From NCBI GenBank assembly GCA_024278345.1, contig JAJRTK010000359.1, positions 1-26,958 of the forward strand: a stretch of DNA of 26,958 nucleotides, given 5' to 3'. Within the stretch, counting starts at the first letter, position 1, and each line of letters opens with the position of its first letter. Below, in pieces: positions 1 through 8,827 of this stretch. The notes under the pieces are model-generated. The model worked only from the letters and a program-made list of their open reading frames with translations. It did no database searches and had not been told where the DNA came from. The position numbers were made by a program, and so were the translations under genes. Source of the stretch: a bacterium (GTDB lineage: Bacteria; CSSED10-310; JAJRTK01).

Positions 1-17
1 CTCTGCCTCCGGACCTC

Positions 18-71
18 CGCTGGGAGCGCCGCTCCCAGACCCACGCCAGGGAGCCAGCTCCCTGGACCCAC
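18..71. repeat. Two tandem 27-nt units, each a palindrome plus GACCCAC
   Basis: Two units of 27 nt (18-44 and 45-71) each carry a near-perfect palindrome followed by GACCCAC. The first palindrome has 9-nt arms CTGGGAGCG/CGCTCCCAG around one base. The second has 9-nt arms CCAGGGAGC/GCTCCCTGG around CA. The GGGAGC/GCTCCC core is shared, while a T-A pair in the first stem is A-T in the second, so the pairing is kept although the sequence changed. This suggests a structured or REP-like element; its function is unknown. Confidence 0.65.
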
Positions 72-77
72 ATCTTT

Positions 78-96
78 GTGCGCTGCGCGCTTTTTT
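78..96 (+). terminator. Possible rho-independent terminator
   Basis: A short GC stem (GTGCG, loop CTG, CGCGC, with one G-T pair) is directly followed by six T. It could end a + strand transcript entering from left of the window. The stem is only five pairs, so this is tentative. Confidence 0.35.
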
Positions 97-181
97 CGGG
101 TGGCCGGTACCATGACCGAGGCCCTCTCCGAGCACGCCGGCACTCCACGAAACGACCCCAAGAAGCGAGCAAGAAGCGTGC

Positions 182-199
182 GCAGGCCGGAAGGCCTGC
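182..199. repeat. Short inverted repeat with GGAA loop
   Basis: Arms GCAGGCC and GGCCTGC are perfectly complementary around a GGAA tetraloop (GNRA type). It is one of five hairpins in the gene-poor leader region and has no T tract behind it, so it is not a simple terminator. Confidence 0.6.
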
Positions 200-253
200 A
201 CCCAAAATCCGTTTCCCGGAACGTTTTCGCATGGAGACCGCCTCCGCCGGGTT

Positions 254-272
254 CCAGGGCTGGAAGCCCTGG
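254..272. repeat. Short inverted repeat with 8-nt arms
   Basis: Arms CCAGGGCT and AGCCCTGG pair perfectly around GGA. The outer CCAGGG/CCCTGG part is shared with the palindrome at 46-65, suggesting related elements. Confidence 0.6.
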
Positions 273-368
273 GGCTAGGTCCGAAATTCACTGGGTGGCC
301 GGGGCCGAGCGACAGCGAGAGCTGCCGAAGGCACCACCGATGACCGAGGCCGCCAAGCAACCTGCGGT

Positions 369-385
369 GCAGGCTGGCTGCCTGC
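369..385. repeat. Short inverted repeat with 6-nt arms
   Basis: Arms GCAGGC and GCCTGC enclose TGGCT. The arms repeat the GCAGGC/GCCTGC ends of the hairpin at 182-199, which again suggests a related set of elements. Confidence 0.5.
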
Positions 386-559
386 GCCAGATGAAGAAGC
401 GCGACCCTGGGCCGGAAGCTTCTGCTGGACCGAGGCCGATTGTTCGCTTCCGGATTGGCGACAAGCGGATTCTGTTGGATCCGGGCGGAAGTGGAACCTG
501 GTCCTTGTCTCCCCCCGGATTCCGAGGGCGTTGAATCGTCTGGAAGGGACTGCTTTTCG

Positions 560-2968
560 ATGCGGCGGTTGTTGCTTTTGACATGCTTGGCCGGCTTCGT
601 TGTGCTGGTGGGATTGTTGCTCTCCGGGGATTCTTCCCGGTTGGATCAAAGGCCTCTTTCCGATCTGCTTAATCTGGCGGAGGTCATGGGAGATCCCGGA
701 GTCCTGGATATACCCGGCGCCGCTGGCCGCGCCGCGCTGCGGCGCGGCTGGTTACCGGCCCCGGCTGGTGTAAGACACATCTGGACAAGGCCCGGTCGAG
801 CACTTTTCCTGCTTCCGCTGGGGGCGCGAGATTTTCGCGTGCTTGGCTTGGAGGTCCTGGCGCCTGCGCTCACCGTGGTCCGGGTTCAGGTAGGAGGCTG
901 CCCCGAGTCCGAGATCATGGTGGGGACCACACTGGAGCTTCGTCTTGTGAGTCTTCCGGAAGAGTGTATGGGCCCGGGGCCAGTGGCCGTGAGCCTTTAC
1001 TCTCCGCGGGATGGGGGAGGCATCCGCGGGATTGCCGTCCGGCGGGTTATTTGGGGAGACCTGCCGGGAGCGGTCTCGGAGCGGATCCGAAAAAATCGTG
1101 GCCCACGAAAAGTGGGCGTTCAAGTGGATGGCGGCGAGCTGCTCCTCACCGGTCCGGTCACCGTCCGATTCTTCTTCGACGCCCCCTTCGAGATCGAGCT
1201 TGAAGCCGACAAATCGGGGCTGATGGAAGTCTTTAGGGTCCCGGAAGCTGGCCCCAAGACGTTGGTCATGCCTCGGGAGGGCCGGTACCGGATCGCCGGT
1301 TCCGCCGGCTATTGGAACCTCGTCTCCGTCCAACTCCAGCTACCCCGGCCAACGACAATCCGGTTGCGAGGCTGGTGGAAAATGCTCCACTCACTGCCAG
1401 GATCCACCGGGTCGGCCGGAACTCACAAGAGATCCTTGGAAGTGGCGGGTTCTGGAAAAGGAGCTGCGGCTGGAAAGGGAAACGGGTCTGATAAAACGGA
1501 AGTGGTCATGGGTGATCGGCAGAGCCGGCTCCAGCTGCCCTCGCCATTCCCGACGCCCGATGCGGGGTTCCACCTAAAGGCAACTTTCCGTTCCGGCAAT
1601 CCACTGTCCCAATCTACGTGGATACCCACCAATGGTGGTGGTGGAAGTGGGGCTGGCGGGGAAGAGGCGGTGGGTTCGAGGCGGAGACTGGCCCGCAGAT
1701 TGCCAGAGACGCCCGACATTGTGATCCTGGTTCTCGATGCGGCGGCCGTGGCTGCTTTTGGAGCTTGGGGCGCACCGGACCAGGCGACTCCAAACCTGGA
1801 TCGGTTGGCCCTGGAATGGGCGCAGTTCGAGACTGTGCAATCCACGGCGTCTTTCACGTCCGCATCGACGGCAAGCCTTTTTAGCGGGACGCTGCCTCCG
1901 GCTCACGCCGTGGAGGGATTCACTCGGCTGATGCCGGAAACGATGCCGGTCATGGCCCAGATCCTCCAGGATGCCGGTTACCGGACGGTGGGGGTGGTTT
2001 GCAACGAGCGGGTGACCGCGAAATTTGGATTCCGCCGTGGGTTTTCAGAGTTCCACGAGATTGTGGAGCCTGTCCCCGAGCGCCGGGCCAGGCCGGCCAC
2101 TGACCAGGTCTTGGCGCTCCTTGGCGAACCGGCCAAGAAACCGCTCTTCCTTTATGTCCACTACCTCCCGCCCCATTTCCCCTATCGGCCACCCTTCCCC
2201 TATTCCACGCTGCGCACAACCGGAGTGAGGCAGGAGACCACAATCGACGAGGCCTTCTTGAGAAAGGCCGAGCTGGGCCAGCTTTCCGACTCTTTGGAAG
2301 ATTTTATTTTTCAGGCGTATCTGGAGAATCTTTCCTACATCGACTCCCTGGTTGGGGAGCTGCTCTGGGCATTGGAAAAAAGGGATCGCCCCACTTTATT
2401 GGTCCTTCTGGCGGACCACGGCGAAGGTTTTGGGCGCCATGGCCGGTACAGCCACGCTTCCACGGTGTACGAAGAGATGTGCAGGATTCCCTTGCTGATC
2501 CGAGGCCCCGGAGCTCCGGCGGGCCTTCGAAGGGACCTTGTCTCCACCGTTGATCTTCTTCCAACGTTTCTGGATCTGTTGGGGATCGAGTTACAGACCC
2601 CGATCCAGGGAGAGAGCCTTCTTCCATCTCTATTGGGGCGGGACCGCGGGGGAGTTCCATCGCAGAGGACAGCCTACGCCCGCGCCGCCACCAGGCCCCA
2701 CTACTTGGAATCGCTCCGGGATGGGCGATACAAGCTGATTATCCCGCGCTCGACATGGCGGCCGGAACTCTACGATCTCCTGGCGGATCCCGGTGAGTCC
2801 CGGAATCTGGCTTTGGACAACCCTGTTCGCAGCGGCTGGATGCAGCTTCGGTTACGGGGCCTTCTCCGGAGATCCCATCAGATTGCCCGGCGGTATAGGG
2901 CTGGTGTGGATACCGAGCTTAGCGGGGAAGATTTACAGCGGCTGGAGGCTTTGGGTTACCTGCAATAG
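560..2968 (+). CDS. Secreted or anchored sulfatase-fold (alkaline phosphatase superfamily) hydrolase
   Basis: The 802-aa protein starts at ATG 560, behind GGAAGGGA and directly before a hydrophobic signal or anchor segment (residues about 3-22); an in-frame TTG at 440 would bury that segment. Residues about 30-330 form an unrecognised extracytoplasmic domain, followed by a Gly/Ser-rich linker to about 384. The sulfatase-type catalytic domain runs from P385 to the C-terminus: VLD at 391-393, 'TPNLDRLA' at 410-417, and the metal motif D619-H-G-E with a following HG. The C-terminus reads 'ELYDLLADPGESRNLA' and later 'LEALGYL', typical of sulfatase-like proteins. The usual Cys/Ser-x-Pro-x-Arg nucleophile motif is absent; the aligned stretch is T433-S-A-S-T-A-S-L. 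A classical formylglycine sulfatase is therefore unlikely, and a phosphotransferase or phosphodiesterase is possible. Substrate unknown. Confidence 0.85.
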   Translation: MRRLLLLTCLAGFVVLVGLLLSGDSSRLDQRPLSDLLNLAEVMGDPGVLDIPGAAGRAALRRGWLPAPAGVRHIWTRPGRALFLLPLGARDFRVLGLEVLAPALTVVRVQVGGCPESEIMVGTTLELRLVSLPEECMGPGPVAVSLYSPRDGGGIRGIAVRRVIWGDLPGAVSERIRKNRGPRKVGVQVDGGELLLTGPVTVRFFFDAPFEIELEADKSGLMEVFRVPEAGPKTLVMPREGRYRIAGSAGYWNLVSVQLQLPRPTTIRLRGWWKMLHSLPGSTGSAGTHKRSLEVAGSGKGAAAGKGNGSDKTEVVMGDRQSRLQLPSPFPTPDAGFHLKATFRSGNPLSQSTWIPTNGGGGSGAGGEEAVGSRRRLARRLPETPDIVILVLDAAAVAAFGAWGAPDQATPNLDRLALEWAQFETVQSTASFTSASTASLFSGTLPPAHAVEGFTRLMPETMPVMAQILQDAGYRTVGVVCNERVTAKFGFRRGFSEFHEIVEPVPERRARPATDQVLALLGEPAKKPLFLYVHYLPPHFPYRPPFPYSTLRTTGVRQETTIDEAFLRKAELGQLSDSLEDFIFQAYLENLSYIDSLVGELLWALEKRDRPTLLVLLADHGEGFGRHGRYSHASTVYEEMCRIPLLIRGPGAPAGLRRDLVSTVDLLPTFLDLLGIELQTPIQGESLLPSLLGRDRGGVPSQRTAYARAATRPHYLESLRDGRYKLIIPRSTWRPELYDLLADPGESRNLALDNPVRSGWMQLRLRGLLRRSHQIARRYRAGVDTELSGEDLQRLEALGYLQ
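726..748. repeat. Strong hairpin inside the sulfatase-fold gene
   Basis: Arms CCGCGCCGC (727-735) and GCGGCGCGG (739-747) pair perfectly around GCT, and G726-C748 extends the stem. It lies in the coding region for the N-terminal domain about 170 nt after the start. It may simply reflect Arg/Ala codon content in GC-rich DNA. Confidence 0.5.
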
Positions 2969-3048
2969 GGGATGTCCAGGTTTGGGGGGGCCTCGGCCTG
3001 TTCGGGCGGCGGTGTCGGGCGGTCGCCGGTGGCCGGATGGGGGGAGTT

Positions 3049-5025
3049 TTAGTGGCCGGGCCAGTTGCAAGTGGGCGGCACCTGGTTCTCGGGGAAGAGC
3101 TCCTTTTGTTTCCTTGGGCAACCTTTTTTGGCTAGGAGGCCCGTGGTGGCATCGATGGTTTTCTCTAGAAGGCCCTGTGGGCGCACGGGTTTCCGCAAGG
3201 TGATACGTTTTTCCGCTTCCTGGAGGATTTTTCGAAAGATCGGCGCGGCAGCCCGGCCGCCGGTGGCTTTGCCCGGAATGGGCTTAGGCTCGTCGTAGCC
3301 GACCCAGACGACAATCACAAGAGGCGGTGCCAGCCCGGCGAACCAGGCGTCGGTAAACCCGTTGGTGGTCCCGGTTTTTCCCGCGATCCAGGTCGATTTT
3401 AGGGCAGCGCGGCGGCCTGTTCCCCGGATCACGACATCCCGCAGAATGTCCAGGAGCATGTAGGCGCTCCGTTCCGAGATGGCTCGCCGGTGTTCCGGGG
3501 CAGTCTGGAAAACGGGCATTCCCCTGGAGTCCATGACCGCGCGGATGAGCCTTGGTTTGACAGTGACTCCTCCCGCAGCCAGGCAGCCGTAGACACGGGC
3601 GATCTCCACGGGCCTGACCTCACCGCTGCCCAGGGCCAATGACGGCACGGCGGGAAGCGAAGATCGGATGCCCATCCGCCGGGCGTAATCGATGACGAGG
3701 TCGGCGCCCATCCGCTGGAAAAGGTGGACCGACACGATGTTCCGGCTGTGGACCAGTGCTTCCCGGAGGGTCGTGGGACCGTAGTTCTTCTTGCTGAAGT
3801 TTTTGGGAGACCAGACGACTTTTCCCGTGCGATCCAAGAGCTCTGTTGGCAGGTCGTCCACGATAGATGCTCCGGAGAGTCCGTTTTCCAGGGCCGCGGC
3901 CCAGACGATTGGCTTGAAGAGAGAGCCAGGCTGGCGACGCGCCTGGAAGGCGCGGTTGAAATGGCTCGATCCCGCGTTTGAGTTCCGTCCGCCCACGAGG
4001 GCCAGGATCTCTCCTGTTTCGGCGTTCATGACGATGACAGCGGCCTGAAGTTTTTGATTTTCTTCTGGATTCTTTCGCCGCTCCAAGGCTCGGAGTTGTT
4101 CTTCCAAAGCTTGTTGCGCGATCTGTTGCAGCTCGAGATCCAGGGTTGTTCTGATGGTGAGTCCGCCTTCGTAGAGAAGCTTGAGTCCCAGTTCTTCTAG
4201 GAGAATTCTCCGGACTGCTTCTGTGAAGTCTCGGGCCTTTGCCGGAGGAGAGGCGTGGAGGCGGAGCATCAGGTTTTGCGCGATGGCCTGGCGGTGGGTC
4301 GTTGCGTCAATGACTCCTTTGCGAAGCATGCGGCCAAGAATGATGTTTCTTCTTTTAACAGCTCGCTTTGGGTGACGGGCTGGGTTGTAGAGGGATGGTC
4401 CCTGGATCAGGCCGGCGAGGGTTGCGCACTGGGCGACGTCGAGCTCGGCGGGGGACTTGGAAAAGAAGAGGCGCGCAGCGGTCTTGATTCCGTACGCGCC
4501 CTGGCCGAAGTAGATTGTGTTGAGGTAAAGTTCCAGAATCTGGTTCTTCGAGTAGGTTCGTTCGATCTCCAATGCCAGGACGATTTCCCGGACCTTCCGG
4601 CGGGCTGTCCGCTCCGGCGTCAGGAAGAGCACTTTCGTAAGCTGCTGGGTGATTGTGCTGCCGCCTTGCCGGAGGCGCCTGGAGCGGAGGTTGGTGAGGA
4701 AGGCTCGGGCGATTCCCAGCGGATCGATGCCAGTATGGCTGTAAAAACTCCAGTCCTCGGCGGCCAGAACAGCCTTGACAAGAAGCTCGGGAAGCTCGCG
4801 GAGTTTGGCGGGGTCCCGGTTTTCTCTCCCAAGCTCCAGCAACGGGACGCCGTTTTTGCTAAGGATGGCCGACGGTCTCGCCGGTTGTAGTTCTTCCAGC
4901 GCCCGGATCGCCGGGAGGTCCCTCAGCCACCATCCGAGCAGGCCCCCCGCGCTTCCGAGTCCGATGAGGATGAGGACAACGAGAAACTGGAACGCCGGTT
5001 CGATCCATCGAGTGATTTTCACCAT
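3049..5025 (-). CDS. Class A penicillin-binding protein (PBP1A-type, bifunctional)
   Basis: Makes and cross-links peptidoglycan: an N-terminal GT51 glycosyltransferase polymerises lipid II and a C-terminal transpeptidase cross-links stem peptides, in the periplasm, anchored by one membrane segment (residues about 12-34). The start is ATG at 5025 on the minus strand with AGAGG nine bases upstream; a TTG 45 nt further out is less likely. Seen: the glycosyltransferase motif with E90 in 'EDWSFYSHTGID', 'GGSTITQQLTK', the transpeptidase S368-L-F-K motif in 'RQPGSLFKP', an 'HSRN' motif, and K550-T-G-T. At 658 aa it is slightly shorter than E. coli PBP1A, lacking a large inserted domain. It converges with the sulfatase-fold gene and diverges from smc. 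Confidence 0.93.
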   Translation of the reverse strand: MVKITRWIEPAFQFLVVLILIGLGSAGGLLGWWLRDLPAIRALEELQPARPSAILSKNGVPLLELGRENRDPAKLRELPELLVKAVLAAEDWSFYSHTGIDPLGIARAFLTNLRSRRLRQGGSTITQQLTKVLFLTPERTARRKVREIVLALEIERTYSKNQILELYLNTIYFGQGAYGIKTAARLFFSKSPAELDVAQCATLAGLIQGPSLYNPARHPKRAVKRRNIILGRMLRKGVIDATTHRQAIAQNLMLRLHASPPAKARDFTEAVRRILLEELGLKLLYEGGLTIRTTLDLELQQIAQQALEEQLRALERRKNPEENQKLQAAVIVMNAETGEILALVGGRNSNAGSSHFNRAFQARRQPGSLFKPIVWAAALENGLSGASIVDDLPTELLDRTGKVVWSPKNFSKKNYGPTTLREALVHSRNIVSVHLFQRMGADLVIDYARRMGIRSSLPAVPSLALGSGEVRPVEIARVYGCLAAGGVTVKPRLIRAVMDSRGMPVFQTAPEHRRAISERSAYMLLDILRDVVIRGTGRRAALKSTWIAGKTGTTNGFTDAWFAGLAPPLVIVVWVGYDEPKPIPGKATGGRAAAPIFRKILQEAEKRITLRKPVRPQGLLEKTIDATTGLLAKKGCPRKQKELFPENQVPPTCNWPGH

Positions 5026-5176
5026 GGTCGGAGACCTCTGTTTTCCGGTGGCCAGCGGTGGCCGTTCCAAGTTTGGTCCTGTTGCGCCTCGAGGAAGCCA
5101 ATGAATCCATTTTCTTTGGTTTCTTCTCTTCTTTCAATTCCCCGACATCTCTGGGGACTGCGCAAAAGCGAAGATC
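5026..5176. promoter_or_regulatory. Divergent intergenic region between the PBP1A gene and smc
   Basis: This 151-bp gap should hold promoters for both divergently transcribed genes. A TTGAAA hexamer is present reading toward the PBP gene, but no good -10 hexamer sits at the right distance, and no clear sigma70 pair is visible toward smc. No operator-like palindrome stands out beyond a weak TCCCC/GGGGA pair near 5138-5157. Confidence 0.3.
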
Positions 5177-8100
5177 ATGCGCCTGGTGAAACTGACTCTT
5201 CAGGGTTTCAAGTCGTTTGCCGACAAGGCTGTGCTGGAGTTCCCGCCGGGGATCACCGGGATTGTCGGGCCGAACGGCTGCGGAAAATCGAACGTCGTCG
5301 ATGCCATCCGCTGGGTTATGGGCGAGCAGAGCCCAAAATCCCTGCGGGGAACCGAGATGAAAGAGCTCTTGTTTGGCGGTTCGGAGCGACGGAGCCCCAC
5401 GGGTCGGGCGAAGGTCGATATGCTGTTCGAGCGGGATGACCTGGAGGCGGGTCCCACCGAGGTAGAGATCAGTCGTAGGCTTTACCGGAGTGGAGAGAGC
5501 CACTACTCCCTCAACCGGACGCGATGCCGCCTCAAGGACATCACCGACCTTCTGATGGATGCCGGCCTGTACGGGGCGGAATCGGCGATTGTGGAACAGG
5601 GCAAGATCGACCGAATCCTCTCGCTCAAGCCCCACGAGAGAATTCGGGTCTTCGAAGAGGCGGCGGGCGTCCGTATTTTCCATGTCCAGCGGAAACGATC
5701 CGAGGCAAAGCTCGAACGAACGCTCCAGAACCTGGACCGACTCGGGGACATCATTGAAGAGGTGGAATCTCAGGAGCGCCGCTTGGCGCGGCAGGCACGC
5801 CTTGCTCGGCGGTATCGGGGGCTCTCTGGAGAACTGTCCTCCCTAAAACACCGTCTCTATTCCATTCGCCGGCAGGGCCACGAAGAGCGAAGGCAGCTCC
5901 TGGATCGAAAGATATCCGTGACCGCCGAGGCTCGTGAGCGTGCCAGGGAACGTCTTCGAGAGACCCGGGACGAGCTTGCGCGTCTGGAACCGCAAATAGG
6001 AGAGGCGAAAAGAGAGTACCGACAGCAATTCGACCGGAGCCACAAGCTCGAACTGAAGCTCAATGAAACGGTGACCGAGCTGCAGATCCTCACCGCGTCG
6101 AAGCCTGACGCCGAGGGGCAGAGAAAAAATGCGGAAGCCGAGGTTCGGCGCCTGTGTGATTCGCTGGCGCTCCTTGGGCGCCAGACAGAAGAGGTTCAGC
6201 GGGAAAAGGCGGAGACCTTTGCCAGGTTGGAGGCTGCCGAAGAAGAGCTCACTGTCGCCCAAACCGAGCAGGAACAACTCCAGCGAGAGCTCGCCGACCT
6301 CGCAGGCACCGCCGAAGAGGCCAGGCAATCTCTCATCGTTCACCACGGAGACCACGCTTCGGCCACGGGCGAGAAACGCCGGCTGGCAGAGAGTCTTCTC
6401 CGGGATAGGAACCGAGGTGAAGCACTGCGCGGGGAAGCAGCCGGCTTGGAGGATCAGCTCAAGGAGTTGGAGGCGAAGCTAGAGAGGCAGCAAAGAGAGG
6501 CGGATGACCGAAACGAAGCCCTCGAACATCTGAGATTCGAGATCGAGGACCTGGAGGGCCAGCGATTGGGGATCAGGGAGAACCGGGCCGGGGAGCGGCA
6601 AAAACTTGAGCTGTTGCGGAGGCGCCAAGAGGCGCTCCAGGCGACCTTGGCAACCCTTCACAGGCTGCAAAAGAACCTGGAGGGAGTGAGTCACGGGCCG
6701 CGCAAGATCTTGGAATGGGCTGGGCAAGAGCAAACTGCAGGAGGGCGGTTTTTCTTGCTGGCGGACTTCTTGAGTCTGCCAAGGGAACTGGAGGCTGCCG
6801 TCATCGCCGCTCTTGGTCCCATGACGGAAGCGCTGGTGGCACCTTGCCTGGAGAGCGCCTTCAAAGTGGTCGATCTCTTTGGCGATACCCTGGGCCCCAC
6901 GACCTTTTGCGTCGTGGATCCCTTGCCTCATCTGGAATCCCCTCAGCCCCGTAAAACCCGTTTCTTGAGGGGGAACGGCTCCAAGTTCGAGCTGCTGGCT
7001 GATCTCCTTCCGGGGAAGGAGAAGATAAGCCAACTCGTCCGGGCGGTGCTGGGCCGTTGCTTCGTTGCCCAAAATCGTGAGCAGGCGCTCCGGTTCTTGG
7101 AGGCGGCCTGTGAAGGCGACCGGGTTGTTACTCTCCAGGGAGAACTTTTTTGGCGGGGCAGGGCTTTTACCACCGGGAGCCAACGGAGTGAAGCAGGGCA
7201 GCGTGTGACACGAAACGTGGAAATCCAGAAGCTGGAGGGCGATCTACTGGAGATCGATGAGCGGGAGGAATCCCTGATCCTGCGTGCCCAAGAGTTAGAC
7301 GATTCGCTGCGCCGCCTAGAGAGCGCTCTCCAGGATCTCGAGGTTCTAGGGAAGCGGCACGAGCGCGAGGGGCAAGAGGCGGCCCTCGAACTGGCCAGGG
7401 GCCGCGCTGAGGCGGACCAGCTTCGCCTCGAAGCCGATACTCGACTGCAGGAATCTCTGAACCTTCGCAGGCAACTCGAGGCCCAATCCACGGAGTTGGA
7501 GCTTCTGGCGGGTCGTTGCCGGCAAGCCGAAGCGGAGATCGCCCGATGGGAGCGCCGGTGCCAGCAGATCGACAAAGAACTCCAGAAGCAGCGAACCGCA
7601 CTTCGGGAATTTGAAGAGGCCGAGCTTCACGCCAAAAATCTGGAGGCAAGGGCCCTCCGCGAACGCATCCGTGCCCACGCAGCCCGGGAGACCGAGCTCG
7701 CCTATCGGGCAGAGCAGGCCCGGAAAGATCTGGAGCGAAGACGGCGCGGCTCGGTGGAAGCCCGGGAGAGGCTCCGCCGCGTGGAGAAGAGGATTGTCGA
7801 TCTTCGGGATCTCGAAAGAGAACTTAAAGGAGACCATCGTTCGATGGAGGTTCGCCTGGGGGACGGAGCAGCGCAATTAGAAGAGCTCCAGGGGCGGGCC
7901 ACTAGCCTCCGGCATGAGCTTGCGGAGCTTGCGGACGCCGAGCAGGAAACCAGCCGCGAGCTCGCCGGGTTTCAAATCGAGCTCGCTGACTGCAAGGGCG
8001 CTCTAGCCCGCCTGGAAGAGCTCGTCGCGGGACTGTCGCCCGGGCCGGTCGAATCCATCGACATCACCGGTGCTCCCACGGAAGAGGAGAGCCCTGAGGC

Positions 8101-8755
8101 TCTGGAATCGACTATCGTTGAAGTGGAGAGGAAAATGCGTGGCTTGGGCCAGCTCAATTTCGCGGCCATCGAGGAGCACGATGTCTGCGGGAAGCGGCTG
8201 GAGTTTCTACGGAGCCAGCAGGCGGACCTTGAAAGCTCTGTAGCCGATCTGCGGGAAGCGATTGCGAGTTTGGCCAAGCGTGCTGACGAGACCTTCCGAG
8301 CGGCATTCGACGAAATCGCGGACACTTTTTCCAGGCTGTTTGAGGAGTTGCTTCCCGGAGGTCAAGCCAGGATTTTCCTTCGGGATCGGGAGCCCGGTGT
8401 TCGGGGCATCGAGATCGAGGCCCGGCCCCCGGGAAAAAAGCTCCGTTCCCTGGCCCTCCTCAGCGGCGGAGAGAAAGCTCTGGTGACCCTTGTCCTTTTG
8501 GTGGCCATGATTTTTCGGCGGCCCGGATCTATTTGTGTGCTCGACGAGGTGGATGCGCCTCTTGACGAGATCAACAATGCGCGGTTCCTGGAGCTTCTCC
8601 GGACTCTTGCCAGACGAACCCAAGTCCTTGTAGTCACTCACTCGAAGAAGACCATCGAGGGTTGTGATACACTCTTTGGGATCACCATGGATGAGCCGGG
8701 AGTCTCTGGTATTGTGTCGGTTCGTTTGTGGCATGGCGCTTCTCGTCAGGTATAG
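5177..8755 (+). CDS. smc: Chromosome segregation ATPase SMC
   Basis: SMC dimers organise and segregate the chromosome, normally with ScpA and ScpB (not in this window). The 1192-aa length fits bacterial SMC. The N-terminal ATPase half has a Walker A at residues 31-38 (GPNGCGKS), followed by 'DAIRWVMGEQS'. A long coiled coil rich in Glu, Arg, Leu and Gln runs to about 500, a hinge lies at about 515-650 (including 'ELEAAVIAALGPM'), and a second coiled coil follows. The C-terminal half has the ABC signature 'LLSGGEKAL' around S1096 and Walker B 'CVLDEVDAPLD' with D1123 and E1124. The start ATG at 5177 opens directly with the family's 'LxLxGFKSFADK' segment. The ribosome-binding site is weak. Confidence 0.97.
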   Translation: MRLVKLTLQGFKSFADKAVLEFPPGITGIVGPNGCGKSNVVDAIRWVMGEQSPKSLRGTEMKELLFGGSERRSPTGRAKVDMLFERDDLEAGPTEVEISRRLYRSGESHYSLNRTRCRLKDITDLLMDAGLYGAESAIVEQGKIDRILSLKPHERIRVFEEAAGVRIFHVQRKRSEAKLERTLQNLDRLGDIIEEVESQERRLARQARLARRYRGLSGELSSLKHRLYSIRRQGHEERRQLLDRKISVTAEARERARERLRETRDELARLEPQIGEAKREYRQQFDRSHKLELKLNETVTELQILTASKPDAEGQRKNAEAEVRRLCDSLALLGRQTEEVQREKAETFARLEAAEEELTVAQTEQEQLQRELADLAGTAEEARQSLIVHHGDHASATGEKRRLAESLLRDRNRGEALRGEAAGLEDQLKELEAKLERQQREADDRNEALEHLRFEIEDLEGQRLGIRENRAGERQKLELLRRRQEALQATLATLHRLQKNLEGVSHGPRKILEWAGQEQTAGGRFFLLADFLSLPRELEAAVIAALGPMTEALVAPCLESAFKVVDLFGDTLGPTTFCVVDPLPHLESPQPRKTRFLRGNGSKFELLADLLPGKEKISQLVRAVLGRCFVAQNREQALRFLEAACEGDRVVTLQGELFWRGRAFTTGSQRSEAGQRVTRNVEIQKLEGDLLEIDEREESLILRAQELDDSLRRLESALQDLEVLGKRHEREGQEAALELARGRAEADQLRLEADTRLQESLNLRRQLEAQSTELELLAGRCRQAEAEIARWERRCQQIDKELQKQRTALREFEEAELHAKNLEARALRERIRAHAARETELAYRAEQARKDLERRRRGSVEARERLRRVEKRIVDLRDLERELKGDHRSMEVRLGDGAAQLEELQGRATSLRHELAELADAEQETSRELAGFQIELADCKGALARLEELVAGLSPGPVESIDITGAPTEEESPEALESTIVEVERKMRGLGQLNFAAIEEHDVCGKRLEFLRSQQADLESSVADLREAIASLAKRADETFRAAFDEIADTFSRLFEELLPGGQARIFLRDREPGVRGIEIEARPPGKKLRSLALLSGGEKALVTLVLLVAMIFRRPGSICVLDEVDAPLDEINNARFLELLRTLARRTQVLVVTHSKKTIEGCDTLFGITMDEPGVSGIVSVRLWHGASRQV

Positions 8756-8827
8756 AGGTCGGGTTGATTCCCGTTTGTCCCGATCGCCGTGGGGGCATTG
8801 AAGTCCACGACAAGCCGGAGGAAATCC

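Larger units (their letters stand above)
1..559. other. Gene-poor leader region rich in short GC palindromes
   Basis: No convincing coding sequence is visible. The open frames here encode Arg/Pro/Gly-rich peptides with no recognisable domain, and overlapping frames on both strands are open, as expected for GC-rich noncoding DNA. The stretch contains at least five short perfect inverted repeats (near 20-38, 46-65, 182-199, 254-272 and 369-385) and a possible terminator near 78-96. A peptide such as 'GFQGWKPWG' read across one hairpin resembles spurious peptides that arise when dispersed intergenic palindromic repeats are translated; this link is from memory, not a search. The last part (about 440-559) is in frame with the downstream sulfatase-fold gene but lacks a better start than 560. 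Confidence 0.6.

Noticed and set aside
76-534. 152-codon open frame before the sulfatase-fold gene
   Set aside because: The peptide is Arg/Pro/Gly-rich without a domain, crosses several palindromes, and other frames on both strands are open over the same bases.
2969-3048. Bidirectional terminator between the convergent sulfatase-fold and PBP genes
   Set aside because: Only a very short GGCC-type pairing is present, without a T tract on either side.
4255-4890. 211-codon + strand frame inside the penicillin-binding protein gene
   Set aside because: It is antisense to clear glycosyltransferase-domain coding sequence and its peptide resembles nothing; it is a shadow frame of GC-rich DNA.
4859-5683. 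274-codon - strand frame across the PBP-smc gap
   Set aside because: It overlaps both the start of smc and the start of the PBP gene in the wrong frame and has no recognisable motif.
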